Assembly: GCA_036555725.1 (NCBI GenBank) | Contig: DATBKU010000040.1 | Coordinates: forward strand, 1 to 64,000 | Reading direction: 5' to 3' | Length of the DNA stretch: 64,000 nt | From: CALAED01 sp036555725 | GTDB taxonomy: Bacteria; Actinomycetota; Actinomycetes; Streptosporangiales; Streptosporangiaceae | Part shown: piece after piece, positions 40,530-48,996 of the stretch | How positions within the stretch are numbered: the first letter of the stretch is position 1 | Layout: each line of letters starts with the position of its first letter | Notes under the pieces: model-generated | The model's database searches: none | What the model saw: only the letters and a program-made list of their open reading frames with translations | What the model was told of the DNA's origin: nothing | Position numbers and translations under genes: made by a program

Positions 40530-41561
40530 ATGCTCTCCGACAATGTGGTCGCTGTTTACGGCGCCACCGGGCACACCGGCCGGCTGGTCGTCGCCGACCT
40601 CGCCAGACGTGGTCACCCGATCCGCCTCGGCGGTCGCGACGCGGCTGCGCTTGCCGCCCTCGCCGAGCGGCTCGACGTTGATACCGAGGTGGTCGTCGCT
40701 GAACTGGACGACCCCTCAGGGCTGCGCCGACTGACTGGGGGCTCCGCCGTCCTGATCAACTGCGCCGGGCCGTACTCGCGCTCTGGGGAACCGGTGGCGG
40801 CCGCGGCGGTGGCGACGGGCACCCATTACCTCGGGCATGCCGCCGAACCGCTGCACGTCAAGCGGATGTACGACACGCACGCGGGCGCCGGGGTTGTGGT
40901 GATCCCCGGCATGAGCTTCTTCGGCGGGCTGGCGGACCTGTTCGCGGCGCAGGTCGTCGAAGGCATGCCCACGGTCGAGGAGATCGTCGTTGCCCACGCG
41001 GTCACCGGTTGGCGCATGACGACGGCCTCGAAGGCGGTGGCCGGCGTGCTGTCCGGTGCCGAAAGCGTCACCTACACCGACGGCAGGGTTCGCGTCAGCG
41101 AGCCGGGACCGCGTCGCACCGGCTCGTTCGCCTTCCCTGCGCCGCTGGGCCGCCGGCAGGTGATCGAGGGCTACCCGGCGGGCGAGGTCGTGACGATCCC
41201 GCGCCACGTCCCGGCCCGGACGGTGCGTGTCGTCATGACGATCTCCACCTTCGCCGAAGAAACGGTCCTGTCCAGCGAAGACATCACACCGGACGAGCGC
41301 GCGAGATCAACGTTCACGCTCGCGCTGCAGGCTGTGGGTCCGGCCGACACCCGCGGCGGCTGGATCGAGGGGCGCGACATCTACGGCACCGGCGCGGTCA
41401 TCTCCGTCGAGGCGGCCTCCCGGCTCGCCCGTAACAGCCACAGCGGCCGGACCGGCGCGCTCAGCCCGGCCGAGGCTTTCGCGCCTACGGAGTTCCTGGC
41501 CGCGCTGCCCGGCCTGGAAGTCCACATCGAATCCCAGGTGGCAACCCACGCTTCCGGCTGA
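40530..41561 (+). CDS. saccharopine dehydrogenase-like NADP-binding protein
   Basis: A 343-aa Rossmann-fold protein: the nucleotide motif VVAVYGATGHTGRLVVADLARRG and AVLINCAGPYSRSGEPVAAAAVATGTHYL are typical of saccharopine-dehydrogenase/trans-enoyl-reductase relatives in actinobacteria, usually of unknown substrate. The ATG at 40530 follows GTGGAGTGG; a GTG at 40518 would overlap the operator. Divergent from its probable TetR repressor, so presumably induced by a small lipophilic or xenobiotic compound. Confidence 0.83.
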   Translation: MLSDNVVAVYGATGHTGRLVVADLARRGHPIRLGGRDAAALAALAERLDVDTEVVVAELDDPSGLRRLTGGSAVLINCAGPYSRSGEPVAAAAVATGTHYLGHAAEPLHVKRMYDTHAGAGVVVIPGMSFFGGLADLFAAQVVEGMPTVEEIVVAHAVTGWRMTTASKAVAGVLSGAESVTYTDGRVRVSEPGPRRTGSFAFPAPLGRRQVIEGYPAGEVVTIPRHVPARTVRVVMTISTFAEETVLSSEDITPDERARSTFTLALQAVGPADTRGGWIEGRDIYGTGAVISVEAASRLARNSHSGRTGALSPAEAFAPTEFLAALPGLEVHIESQVATHASG

Positions 41562-41621
41562 ATCCAACAGAGTTGGGCTGTTACCTCTTCGGCGCGCGCT
41601 CCGTCATGTCGGTGTAGCCAC

Positions 41622-41750
41622 GAACTCGTCCACCTGCGCGCCAGCCAGATCAACGGCTGTGCGCCGTGCGTCGACGCGGGCGTGGAAAGTGCCCGCAAGA
41701 CCGGGGTACCGGACCAGCAGTTGCACACGCTCGTCGCCTGGCGCGAAACG
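41622..41750 (+). pseudogene. AhpD/carboxymuconolactone decarboxylase-like fragment
   Basis: The + strand frame reads ELVHLRASQINGCAPCVDAG, then VESARKTGVPDQQLHTLVAWRET: the family's 'LVxLRaSQINGCxxCvdmH' active-site block followed by 'aRkaGe-d-rLf-v-aWRe'. The CxxC is kept, but the histidine of CxxCxxxH reads Gly/Val, there is no start codon ahead and the downstream frame loses similarity after WRET. It is a gene fragment between 41562 and 42114, a 553-base stretch that otherwise holds only the hairpin at 41909-41940. Confidence 0.75.
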
Positions 41751-41908
41751 TCTGGGCCAAACGCGACCCGAGCGCCAGCCGCTCCGCCACCGTACGGCTT
41801 ACCGCGAAATCGGAAAGCGACCCGGCCAAGGCGGCCACCGGGTCTTGCCACGTCCGCTGACGGTGAGGAGATCGAGGTAAGGGCCTCCCGTCGGGCCTGA
41901 TCGCACGC

Positions 41909-41940
41909 CCGGGCCGATACCCCCCGCGGTATCGGCCCGG
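41909..41940. terminator. 13-bp stem hairpin
   Basis: CCGGGCCGATACC (41909-41921) pairs perfectly with GGTATCGGCCCGG (41928-41940) around CCCCGC. It lies between the end of the reductase region and the convergent DUF7218 gene and probably ends both transcripts. Confidence 0.8.
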
Positions 41941-42114
41941 CCGGCCCAAGATGGCATCTTCTGCCCGCCACGATTCGGACTGCCGCCCCGCCCGATCGGC
42001 TCGATCAGCCGTACCGGCCCGCCGGCAACGCCGCGTCAACCACAGACCGTTCGCGCCTCCAGCACCCCGCCGCCCTTTGGGCGGTGACGAGGCGCGCTGC
42101 CGTAAGGGCCGGGC

Positions 42115-42372
42115 TCAGTGGTTGCGGAGCGCGTTGATCAACTGGGCCTTGCTCATGGAGGAGCGGCCCTCGATGCCGATTTCGCGGGCGCGCTTCATCA
42201 GGTCCTGCTTGGTCCAGTCTTGGTACGACGGGCTCTTGCCGCCCTTCCGGCTCACTTGCTTACGTGAGCTGCCGGCAGCGGCGTTGGCGATCCGGGCGGC
42301 CTTCTCCTTGCTCTCGCCGCGCTTTCGCAGCTCCTGATAGGTCTTCTCGTCCTTGATCTGCGCTCGTGGCAT
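42115..42372 (-). CDS. DUF7218/Rho-N-domain small protein
   Basis: An 85-aa basic protein. The first half, MPRAQIKDEKTYQELRKRGESKEKAARIANAAA, is the DUF7218-type segment and the second half, DWTKQDLMKRAREIGIEGRSSMSKAQLINALRNH, is a Rho N-terminal-like (SAP-like) helix-extended-loop-helix motif that can bind nucleic acid. Such small proteins are widespread in actinobacteria; their role is unknown. The ATG at 42372 follows a ribosome site (GGAGGTG). Confidence 0.85.
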   Translation of the reverse strand: MPRAQIKDEKTYQELRKRGESKEKAARIANAAAGSSRKQVSRKGGKSPSYQDWTKQDLMKRAREIGIEGRSSMSKAQLINALRNH

Positions 42373-42425
42373 ATTCGGACACCTCCTGCCCGATGACCTA
42401 CCCCGTCGTACGGGACTATGCCTGC

Positions 42426-43385
42426 TCAGGAGACTCCGGTGAGGCCGTATCGCTCCTGGTCAGAGGGGCGCGGACCCTCGGGGCCGTCGCGGCCGAGCCG
42501 GAGCATGCGCGAGACGCGTACGGTACGGAACGTCCGGCCCAGCGCGGTGAACTTGTGCCCGGCGGTCTCCTCGATCTGGTCGGCGGCTTCGGCCCACTCG
42601 GCGAGCTCGGCCGGGGATGCCGGGTCGCCGCTCATCTCGCGGAAGCGAGGCAGGACGTCGGTGAAGTAGCTCGCCAGGTGGCTGCGAGCCTGCCGGGGGG
42701 TGTCGCCGCCGGTGAACGGCTCCCAGGAGTCGCCCTTGGTCTCCACCACGGTGAAGGTGGGCGGGAGCAGGATCACGCCGGGGTGGGTTTGGATGGCGTG
42801 CCGGGCCTCGGTCTGGATGATCTCAGGCACGCTGCCGGGCAGGGGCAGGTACGTGACCAGGTTCAACCGCAGCTGCGTCTCCCACTGCCCGGCAGGGGCC
42901 CGCGGGTCGATCAGGTAACCGCGCAGCAGGGCTTCGTCTTCGAGGTGGTCGGTGTCGGTGGAGCGGGGCGGCTCCATCAGGCCGTTGCTGATCAACGTGA
43001 ACTTCGAGATCCGGATGACCCGGTACCTGTGGTCGCCGATCTCCCACTCGTCCTTGGCCAGCGGCTCGCCCTCCTCGGGGTTCAGCCGGTCGGCCGCCGC
43101 CAGCATTGCGCCGGCGACCTGGGCGTTCTTCTCGTCCTGCGCACGACGGCGCAGCTGAGCCGCCAGGTCGGTACGGGCGCCGAGCGGATCGGACGCACCG
43201 ATGCACCCGATACGCCATTCGGTGCCGGTCTGCACCGCGTAGCCGAAGTCGGGCGACCCGGCCGGGAGCAGCTTGCGGTACTTGCGAATCCGCTCGCCGA
43301 TCTCCTCATCGCGTACGGCCGCGACCGGATCGAGCTCGGCGACCAAATTGATGTGGTCGTACCCATACATCAACGGGAACGTCAT
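42426..43385 (-). CDS. DUF5954 family protein
   Basis: A 319-aa soluble actinobacterial protein. It begins MTFPLMYGYDHINLVAELDPVAAVRDEEIGERIRKYRKLLPAGSPDFGYAVQ (two segments) and includes WRIGCIGASDPLGARTDLAAQLR, and DHRYRVIRISKFTLI, features of DUF5954 as I know it. No catalytic motif is evident. The ATG at 43385 has AGGAGG nine bases upstream, preferable to the ATG at 43394. Function unknown. Confidence 0.75.
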   Translation of the reverse strand: MTFPLMYGYDHINLVAELDPVAAVRDEEIGERIRKYRKLLPAGSPDFGYAVQTGTEWRIGCIGASDPLGARTDLAAQLRRRAQDEKNAQVAGAMLAAADRLNPEEGEPLAKDEWEIGDHRYRVIRISKFTLISNGLMEPPRSTDTDHLEDEALLRGYLIDPRAPAGQWETQLRLNLVTYLPLPGSVPEIIQTEARHAIQTHPGVILLPPTFTVVETKGDSWEPFTGGDTPRQARSHLASYFTDVLPRFREMSGDPASPAELAEWAEAADQIEETAGHKFTALGRTFRTVRVSRMLRLGRDGPEGPRPSDQERYGLTGVS

Positions 43386-43489
43386 GCGCCTCATCCTCCT
43401 CGCGCACGTCCGAACACGCAGGGAAATCACGGTTTCTGACGGTAGCGGAGTGGATGCGGTTGGTGACGACCCTAACCTGCGGGACGGCT

Positions 43490-45319
43490 CTACGGGAATT
43501 CGGTCACGAAGCTCGGGACGCCGATGGCCGCCGTGGTAACGGGCGCGCCGGTGTCGTTGATGACGTGGTCGATGGTGCCGGCGCTCAGGTTGACGGTGAG
43601 CAGGTCGTGCATCCGGACGCCGGGGGTGACCGGCACCTCGAAGCCGTGCGCGGCGTGGATGGCCGGGTTGACGTTGAAGAAGACGTAACTGCCCGCTCCC
43701 CACGCCTCATGGGTCTTGACGCGGTCCGACACCTTGTACGCGGCCCAGCCGAGGATGCCGTCGTGCTGGTAGGCGGCCTGGTCCGGCGGGTCGTACGGCA
43801 GCTCGTTCTGGAAGAAGATCGTCTTACCGCGTTCGCCGTTCCAGATCACGTTGTACTTCTGGTAGTGCTCGACGAAGAGCCCGGTGGCGGTCACGTTGTC
43901 GCCGTTGACGACGACGCCGGTGGCGGCGGTGTTGACGTCCCAGCCGACCGACCCCGCGACACCGTGGTCGGCGCGCCAGGCCCAGATGTCGTCGAGCAGG
44001 ACGTTGTCGCTGTTGACCTCGAGGCTGACGGTGGCCTTGCCGACGTGCGGCCCGCCGATGCGGAAGAACACGTCGTGCAGGGCCGTCGGCTCGCCATGCT
44101 TGTGGCCGTGGTTCCCGTGCCGGCCGCCGACCTGCAGCAGCACCGGCGAGTTCACCGTACCGGCGTCGATCATGATGCCGGCGACGTCGACGCCCGGGAC
44201 GTCGGCGACCTTGAGCGGCACCGCGCCACGGACGGCGGTGAGGGTCGCGATGCCCTGGCCGAGCACAATGGTGCCGGGCCGCTTGACCTCGATGGACCGG
44301 TCGACGTCGTACACACCGGGCGTCAGCAGCAGGTGTTTGCCGCGGGCGAGCTGGTTGTTGATGGTCGCGACGGAGTCGGACGGCCTGGCCACGAAGAAGT
44401 TCGACAGCGGGATCGAGTGGCCGGGCGTCGGACCGTTCTGCCAGGTGGGTCCGGCGGAGTTCGTCCGGGTGGCCGGCACGAACACCCGGTACTTGCCGGC
44501 GGCGTCAACATAGAGGTAGGGCCGCTCGCGGCTCACCGGGTTGGTCGCCAGCGTGGTGTACGGCGGGTCCGGGAACGACTGCGCCGGCGCGCCCTGGACG
44601 CCTGCGAAGACCTGGTTCCAGACGGCGTTCGACCACGGGCCGATGCTGCTGTCGCGTACCAGGAACTGCTGCTGTGATCCGTTGGTGATGGCGCCGGTCA
44701 CGGAGTCGGACACGAAGCCGCCGCTCGCGAACTGCGGGCCCGCGGTGCAGAAGTCCATGAAGGTGAGCGAACCGCCGGTCACCTGCACCCGCCGCATCGG
44801 CGCCGCCTGCGAGACGGCCCAGAAGTTGCCCGCCGCCCGGCAGCCGGACAGGCCGGCGACGTTGATGGTCAGGTTCGACAAGGACCGCCAGAAGTTGACC
44901 AGGGCGATGCAGTTGGTCGGTGTCAGGCACCGGTTGTAGACGTCGACGTGCCCGTTGATGGTGACGTCGCCCGGCGAGAGCCCCAGACCGGCGACCTCGG
45001 TGTAGTAGCCCACCTGGAAGATGAGCGGATTCTCGGGCGTGCCGTACGTGCCGGGCTTGAACAGCAACGCGTACCGCCGGGTGCCCATCTCGTCGTCGAC
45101 CTGCTGGTTCGCGATCGCGTCGACGGTCGCCTGGATCTCGCTCTGCGGCATCGACGGGTCGAAGATCTTCACGTTCGGCCCGAAGTCGGCCGCACCGGCG
45201 GTCGGATGGGACTGAGCCGAAGCGACGCCCACGCCGGCGACACACGAGACGAACACCAACACGCCGGCGAGCAACCCCCGGATGCCGAGCCGCGCCGCCC
45301 TGCCGAACCTCGTACGCAT
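43490..45319 (-). CDS. secreted parallel beta-helix protein (GH55/pectate-lyase_3-like)
   Basis: A 609-aa exported protein with a signal peptide (IRGLLAGVLVFVSCVAGVGVASA). The rest is rich in short beta-helix turns: NPLIFQVGYYTEVAGLGLSPGDVTINGHVDVYNRCL, VNFWRSLSNLTIN, SVATINNQLARGKHLLLTPGVYDVDRSIEVKRPGTIVLGQG, NVLLDDIWAWRADHG. Actinobacterial homologues have been labelled adenylyl cyclase or exo-beta-1,3-glucanase (GH55-like). There is no cyclase domain, so a glycan-active beta-helix fold is more likely. AGGTGGG precedes the ATG at 45319 (another ATG at 45346 is less well placed). The GAGAGAGC/GCTCTCTC palindrome 108 bases upstream points to LacI-type sugar control. Confidence 0.8.
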   Translation of the reverse strand: MRTRFGRAARLGIRGLLAGVLVFVSCVAGVGVASAQSHPTAGAADFGPNVKIFDPSMPQSEIQATVDAIANQQVDDEMGTRRYALLFKPGTYGTPENPLIFQVGYYTEVAGLGLSPGDVTINGHVDVYNRCLTPTNCIALVNFWRSLSNLTINVAGLSGCRAAGNFWAVSQAAPMRRVQVTGGSLTFMDFCTAGPQFASGGFVSDSVTGAITNGSQQQFLVRDSSIGPWSNAVWNQVFAGVQGAPAQSFPDPPYTTLATNPVSRERPYLYVDAAGKYRVFVPATRTNSAGPTWQNGPTPGHSIPLSNFFVARPSDSVATINNQLARGKHLLLTPGVYDVDRSIEVKRPGTIVLGQGIATLTAVRGAVPLKVADVPGVDVAGIMIDAGTVNSPVLLQVGGRHGNHGHKHGEPTALHDVFFRIGGPHVGKATVSLEVNSDNVLLDDIWAWRADHGVAGSVGWDVNTAATGVVVNGDNVTATGLFVEHYQKYNVIWNGERGKTIFFQNELPYDPPDQAAYQHDGILGWAAYKVSDRVKTHEAWGAGSYVFFNVNPAIHAAHGFEVPVTPGVRMHDLLTVNLSAGTIDHVINDTGAPVTTAAIGVPSFVTEFP

Positions 45320-45426
45320 CGTGATTCGACCCACCTTCTCGGACATGGCCGTCCGCCCTCCCGAAATCGACGACACGCCTGGTCGGCGTGCCGCCGTCGC
45401 GGGCGCGGCAGGCCGACAACGACGGT

Positions 45427-45442
45427 GAGAGAGCGCTCTCTC
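45427..45442 (-). promoter_or_regulatory. 16-bp perfect palindrome, LacI/CebR-type operator
   Basis: GAGAGAGCGCTCTCTC at 45427-45442 is a perfect palindrome centred on GCGC. It lies about 108 bases before the beta-helix protein's ATG, next to a possible -10 element (TACCCT on the minus strand). The core is shared with the site before the GH16 glucanase at 21365. Confidence 0.75.
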
Positions 45443-45599
45443 GAACGGGAGGGTACTCCGCGCCGAACCAACGGTCCACGGGTGCGACCGGCCCCGGTCA
45501 CCGACCCCGAAACCGTGCGCCAGGCGACCCGGAAGCCGGAGCGTGCGCCATGCGCGCCCGAACCCGCATCCGTTACGTGCCCAGAGGCCGGAGAGTGTG

Positions 45600-46802
45600 T
45601 CAGGCGGCCGAGACCCGGAGCGGCAGCGCGGCGAAGGCGCGGAGACTGTTGTTGGGCCGCAGCCGCGGCGGACCGGCCGGTTCGAGGGCGGCCGCGTGCC
45701 GGGCCAGCGCCGTGAGCAGGATCTCGGCCTCGAGACGGGCGATGGCCGCGCCAACGCAGGCGTGCAGGCCCGACCCGAACCCCAGGTGGTTCACCGCACG
45801 CCGCCGGATGTCGAACCGGCCCGGGTCGTCCCACTCGCGCGGGTCCCGGTTGGCGGCGCCGAGGAAGCACAGCAACTTCTCCCCCGCCGGGATCTCGGCG
45901 TCCGCGATCCGCACGTCTCGGGTTGTCGTACGGAAGAACAACTGGACGGGCGCGGCGAGCCGCAGGCTCTCCTCGAAGGCCGGCCGGATCAACGTGGGAT
46001 CGTCCCGCAGCGCCGCCCACTGGGCGGGGTGCGTCGCGAGCAGGTGCAGCGCCCAGGCGATGCTGTGCACGGTCGTGTCGACGCCCGCCGACAGCAGCGA
46101 CCTGACCAGCAGGCCGGCCTCTTCCTCGCTGATCTCGCCGCGGTCGGCGGCCGCGTACAGCTGCGCGCCCAGCCCGCCGGGGGCCAGCGACTCACGCCGG
46201 CACTGCTCGGCGATCCAGTCGCGTACGGCCGCGCCCGCCGCCAGCGCATCGTGGAAGAGCTTGTTGGGCGGGCCGAAACTGTTGAACACCATGTCGCCGT
46301 ACTGAAGCAGGTGCTCGCGCCCGTCGGCCGTTACTCCGACCGCGTCGGGGAAGACCCGCAGCGGGTATGCCTGGGCGAGGTCGGTCACGCCGTCGAACTC
46401 GCCGCGTGCGACGACCGCCGAGACGAGCTCCTCGGCCCGCCGCTCGAACTCCGGTCGCAGGCGCCCGATCGCCCGCGGCGACATCACCCGCGCCGTTACC
46501 CGCCGTACGGTCGTGTGCTCGGGCGGGTCGGCCTCGAGCAGCAGGCTGGGTGTCCGCCAGGGCTTCTCCTTGTGGAAGTTGGTGAGACCGATCCCGCCGG
46601 ACGAGCAGAAGGCCTCGTGCTCTCGGATCACCGCGTGCACCTGGTCGAACCTGGCCACACCCCAGACGCGATACCGGTCGAGGAAGACCACCGGCCCCGC
46701 ATCGCGCAGCCGTTCGCAGAATGGCTCCGGGTCGTGCTGGAACTCCTCGGCGAACGGGTCGATATCGAGGGCGGGAACGTCCGCCGACAACGAGTACGTC
46801 AT
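45600..46802 (-). CDS. cytochrome P450
   Basis: A 400-aa soluble class I P450. The I-helix oxygen motif AGVDTT is at 239-244, the K-helix ExxR at Glu278-Arg281 (EESLR), and the heme-binding loop FGSGLHACVG places the axial thiolate at Cys349. SLLLEADPPEHTTVRR is the typical C-helix region. No ferredoxin or reductase gene is adjacent, so electrons must come from elsewhere. It lies 98 bases behind the alpha/beta hydrolase on the same strand, with which it may share a transcript. Substrate not predictable. Confidence 0.95.
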   Translation of the reverse strand: MTYSLSADVPALDIDPFAEEFQHDPEPFCERLRDAGPVVFLDRYRVWGVARFDQVHAVIREHEAFCSSGGIGLTNFHKEKPWRTPSLLLEADPPEHTTVRRVTARVMSPRAIGRLRPEFERRAEELVSAVVARGEFDGVTDLAQAYPLRVFPDAVGVTADGREHLLQYGDMVFNSFGPPNKLFHDALAAGAAVRDWIAEQCRRESLAPGGLGAQLYAAADRGEISEEEAGLLVRSLLSAGVDTTVHSIAWALHLLATHPAQWAALRDDPTLIRPAFEESLRLAAPVQLFFRTTTRDVRIADAEIPAGEKLLCFLGAANRDPREWDDPGRFDIRRRAVNHLGFGSGLHACVGAAIARLEAEILLTALARHAAALEPAGPPRLRPNNSLRAFAALPLRVSAA

Positions 46803-46900
46803 GGCGACATTGTCGGCGGACGGCGGCCGCAACACCATCGGCAGCGCGCGCACTCCCCTTGGCAGGCCGCGCACAACCACAGCGGCCGGCCTTCCGCTCT

Positions 46901-48328
46901 TCAGGGCACCAGCAGGCCCCAGTAGAACGCCCAGGGCACGAACACGGCTCCGGCGGTAAGCAGCAGCCCCAGCCGTACCCGCTCCCCCGGCCGTACGGCC
47001 CGCCCGGCCCGGCGCCACGCGGCGGCCGTCACGACGCCGGCGGCGACGGCGGCCACCGCGAGCGCCTGCAGCACCAGCCAGGGCAGCGGCCGGCCGGCGA
47101 TGAGCGGACCGGGGTTGGGCGTTCGCCCGGCGGCCATCAAATAGAAGAGGTAGACGAAGAGCCCGAGGGCGGCGGCGAACCCCGCTCCGGCGAGCAGCCG
47201 CGCCCAGCGGCTTACCGGCGCCGCGGTCCGGCCGCGCAGTCGTCGCACGGCGGCCACCAGCGGGTACGCCGTGAACGCCAGGACGAACAGCGCGAAGGCG
47301 ACGAGCTGCGCCCAGCCCGACTCCCACCACGCCGACGAGGGCACCTCGACGCTGGCGTAGTCCTGGCGCGGTGGCACGGAGGCGTCGGCTACGCTCGGCC
47401 GGCCGCTCGTCGCGTCGCGGACCCACGTGCCCACCAGGTCGGCGTACCCGGGAGCGAGCGCGGCGCCGCGGGTAAGGCCGCCGTCCGGGGTCTGATGGAT
47501 GGCGTGGTCGGCGCCGGCGAAGAACCGGAACGTGTAGTGGGTGTTACCGCCGCGCCGCAGCGCCTGCGCGAACAGCGGCGGGTTGTCCGCGGGCGGAGTC
47601 TGCAGGTCACGACCGCCCCAGACGCCGAGCAGCGGCTGCCGTACGTGCTCCAGCACGGTCTGGGCGTCGTAGTCGGCCTCGGCGAACAGCCCCGCGTCGG
47701 CGCCCAGCCGGGCGAAGTGGGGCTTGCTCCGGTCGACCAGCGACCCCGAGACGCCCCGGCGCCGCAGCGTCGAGGTCTCGTTCCAGGTCTGCTGCCGGAT
47801 CGGGCGCATCGCGTTGCCGCCCACCACGATCACGAACGCCACGTCGCCGGAGCGCGACGCCACCAGCGGCGCGATCCAGCCGCCTTCGCTGAGCCCCCAG
47901 ATGCCCACCTTGGCCGGGTCGACGCCGGGCTGGCCACGGAGCGCGCGGACGGCCCCGAGGGCATCGTCGGCGAGTTCGGAGTACGAGCGGCGGAATTGCG
48001 TGTAACCCACCGACCTCTTGTCATAGATCAGGGCCGCGAGGCCCCGCCGGGCGAACTCCGTCGCCTCGGTGAGCAGGTGCTCTCGCGGTACGCCCGACCC
48101 GGAGCCGGTGACGAGCACGACTCCCGGGCGGGGTGTTCCGGTCCGCCGCGGCGCGACGACCGTGCCGTGCAAGGTGAGCCCCCCGAATCCCTGGAAGCTC
48201 ACCTCGGTGGACGTCAGCCCGGCGGGCACCGGGATCGATCCGGGCGCGGAAGCCGCCGCCGATGCCGCGTGGGGAGCTGCGAGCAGTGCCCCGGCGAGGG
48301 CGAGTACGACTGCGAATGCTGTCTTCAT
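46901..48328 (-). CDS. alpha/beta-hydrolase with C-terminal membrane domain
   Basis: A 475-aa protein: signal peptide (about 1-25), an alpha/beta-hydrolase domain (about 40-320) and four transmembrane helices (about 345-475). The nucleophile elbow is GLSEGG (Ser in WGLSEGGW), the acid lies in LLGVWGGRDLQTPP and the histidine in FAGADHAIHQ, so the triad is complete; the domain resembles dienelactone hydrolase/peptidase S9-like secreted enzymes. The start at 48328 is separated from the ArsR regulator by an elaborate dyad, suggesting substrate-linked induction. Confidence 0.87.
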   Translation of the reverse strand: MKTAFAVVLALAGALLAAPHAASAAASAPGSIPVPAGLTSTEVSFQGFGGLTLHGTVVAPRRTGTPRPGVVLVTGSGSGVPREHLLTEATEFARRGLAALIYDKRSVGYTQFRRSYSELADDALGAVRALRGQPGVDPAKVGIWGLSEGGWIAPLVASRSGDVAFVIVVGGNAMRPIRQQTWNETSTLRRRGVSGSLVDRSKPHFARLGADAGLFAEADYDAQTVLEHVRQPLLGVWGGRDLQTPPADNPPLFAQALRRGGNTHYTFRFFAGADHAIHQTPDGGLTRGAALAPGYADLVGTWVRDATSGRPSVADASVPPRQDYASVEVPSSAWWESGWAQLVAFALFVLAFTAYPLVAAVRRLRGRTAAPVSRWARLLAGAGFAAALGLFVYLFYLMAAGRTPNPGPLIAGRPLPWLVLQALAVAAVAAGVVTAAAWRRAGRAVRPGERVRLGLLLTAGAVFVPWAFYWGLLVP

Positions 48329-48343
48329 GCCGGGAAAGCTAGT

Positions 48344-48391
48344 CTACAGAAGAGTCTTTGCAAAGAAATTTCTGCAAAGATACCTCTGTAG
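48344..48391. promoter_or_regulatory. 48-bp four-arm dyad between hydrolase and ArsR genes
   Basis: The order is CTACAGA (48344), CTTTGCA (48356), a central AAGAAATTTC (48363-48372), TGCAAAG (48373) and TCTGTAG (48385-48391). Outer arms are exact inverted repeats of each other, as are inner arms, and both gaps are 5 bases. The symmetric layout fits two dimers of the adjacent ArsR regulator covering both divergent promoters. Confidence 0.8.
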
Positions 48392-48407
48392 TACTAGACT
48401 GATCGTC

Positions 48408-48974
48408 GTGAAGGACGATGCCGAGCCTGTCATTCTGGATGACCCCGGGCGACTCAAGGCGCTGAGCCATCCGCTGCGCCGTCAGATCCTGCGCCATCTC
48501 AGCGCGCACGGCCCGGCGACGTCGACGACGATCGGCGAGGTGCTCGGCGTCAACACCGGCACCAGCAGCTATCACCTGCGCCAGCTCGAGAAACACGGCT
48601 TCATCGAGGAGATCGCCGACCGGTCCACCGGCCGGGAGCGCTGGTGGCGGCGCGCCGAAGGTCCCAGCGACCTCCGGATGCCCGATCGGCAGGCGCTCGC
48701 CGCCGCGGACCGCCCCGCCCTCGACGAGGTGCTCCGCCTCGGCCACGCCGAGGACATGGAGCTGCTCGGCAGACTGCTCGAGTCGTACCGGCACGATCCG
48801 GCGTGGGCGATGCTCTCGCGCGGCTTCGCCCACATGACTAAAGAAGGGCTCGCCGAGTTCTTCGAGGCCTACCTCCGCCTGCTGCACGAGCACCGGCTCC
48901 GCCCCGAAGACGCGCCGGCCGGCGCCCGGCCCGTCTACATCCGGCTGTTCACCCTCCCGGCCGACGAAGACTGA
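48408..48974 (+). CDS. ArsR-family (HTH_20) transcriptional regulator
   Basis: A 188-aa winged-helix regulator. The HTH part reads LDDPGRLKALSHPLRRQILRHLSAHGPATSTTIGEVLGVNTGTSSYHLRQLEKHGFIEEI, an ArsR/HTH_20 signature. No metal-binding cysteine motif is present, so metal sensing is unlikely. The C-terminal half (about 105-188) is helical. The GTG at 48408 lies 17 bases after the dyad and has only a weak ribosome site, so the mRNA may be nearly leaderless. Likely represses the divergent hydrolase and itself. Confidence 0.88.
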   Translation: MKDDAEPVILDDPGRLKALSHPLRRQILRHLSAHGPATSTTIGEVLGVNTGTSSYHLRQLEKHGFIEEIADRSTGRERWWRRAEGPSDLRMPDRQALAAADRPALDEVLRLGHAEDMELLGRLLESYRHDPAWAMLSRGFAHMTKEGLAEFFEAYLRLLHEHRLRPEDAPAGARPVYIRLFTLPADED

Positions 48975-48996
48975 CCGGGCCCGTACGTGCCGTCGG

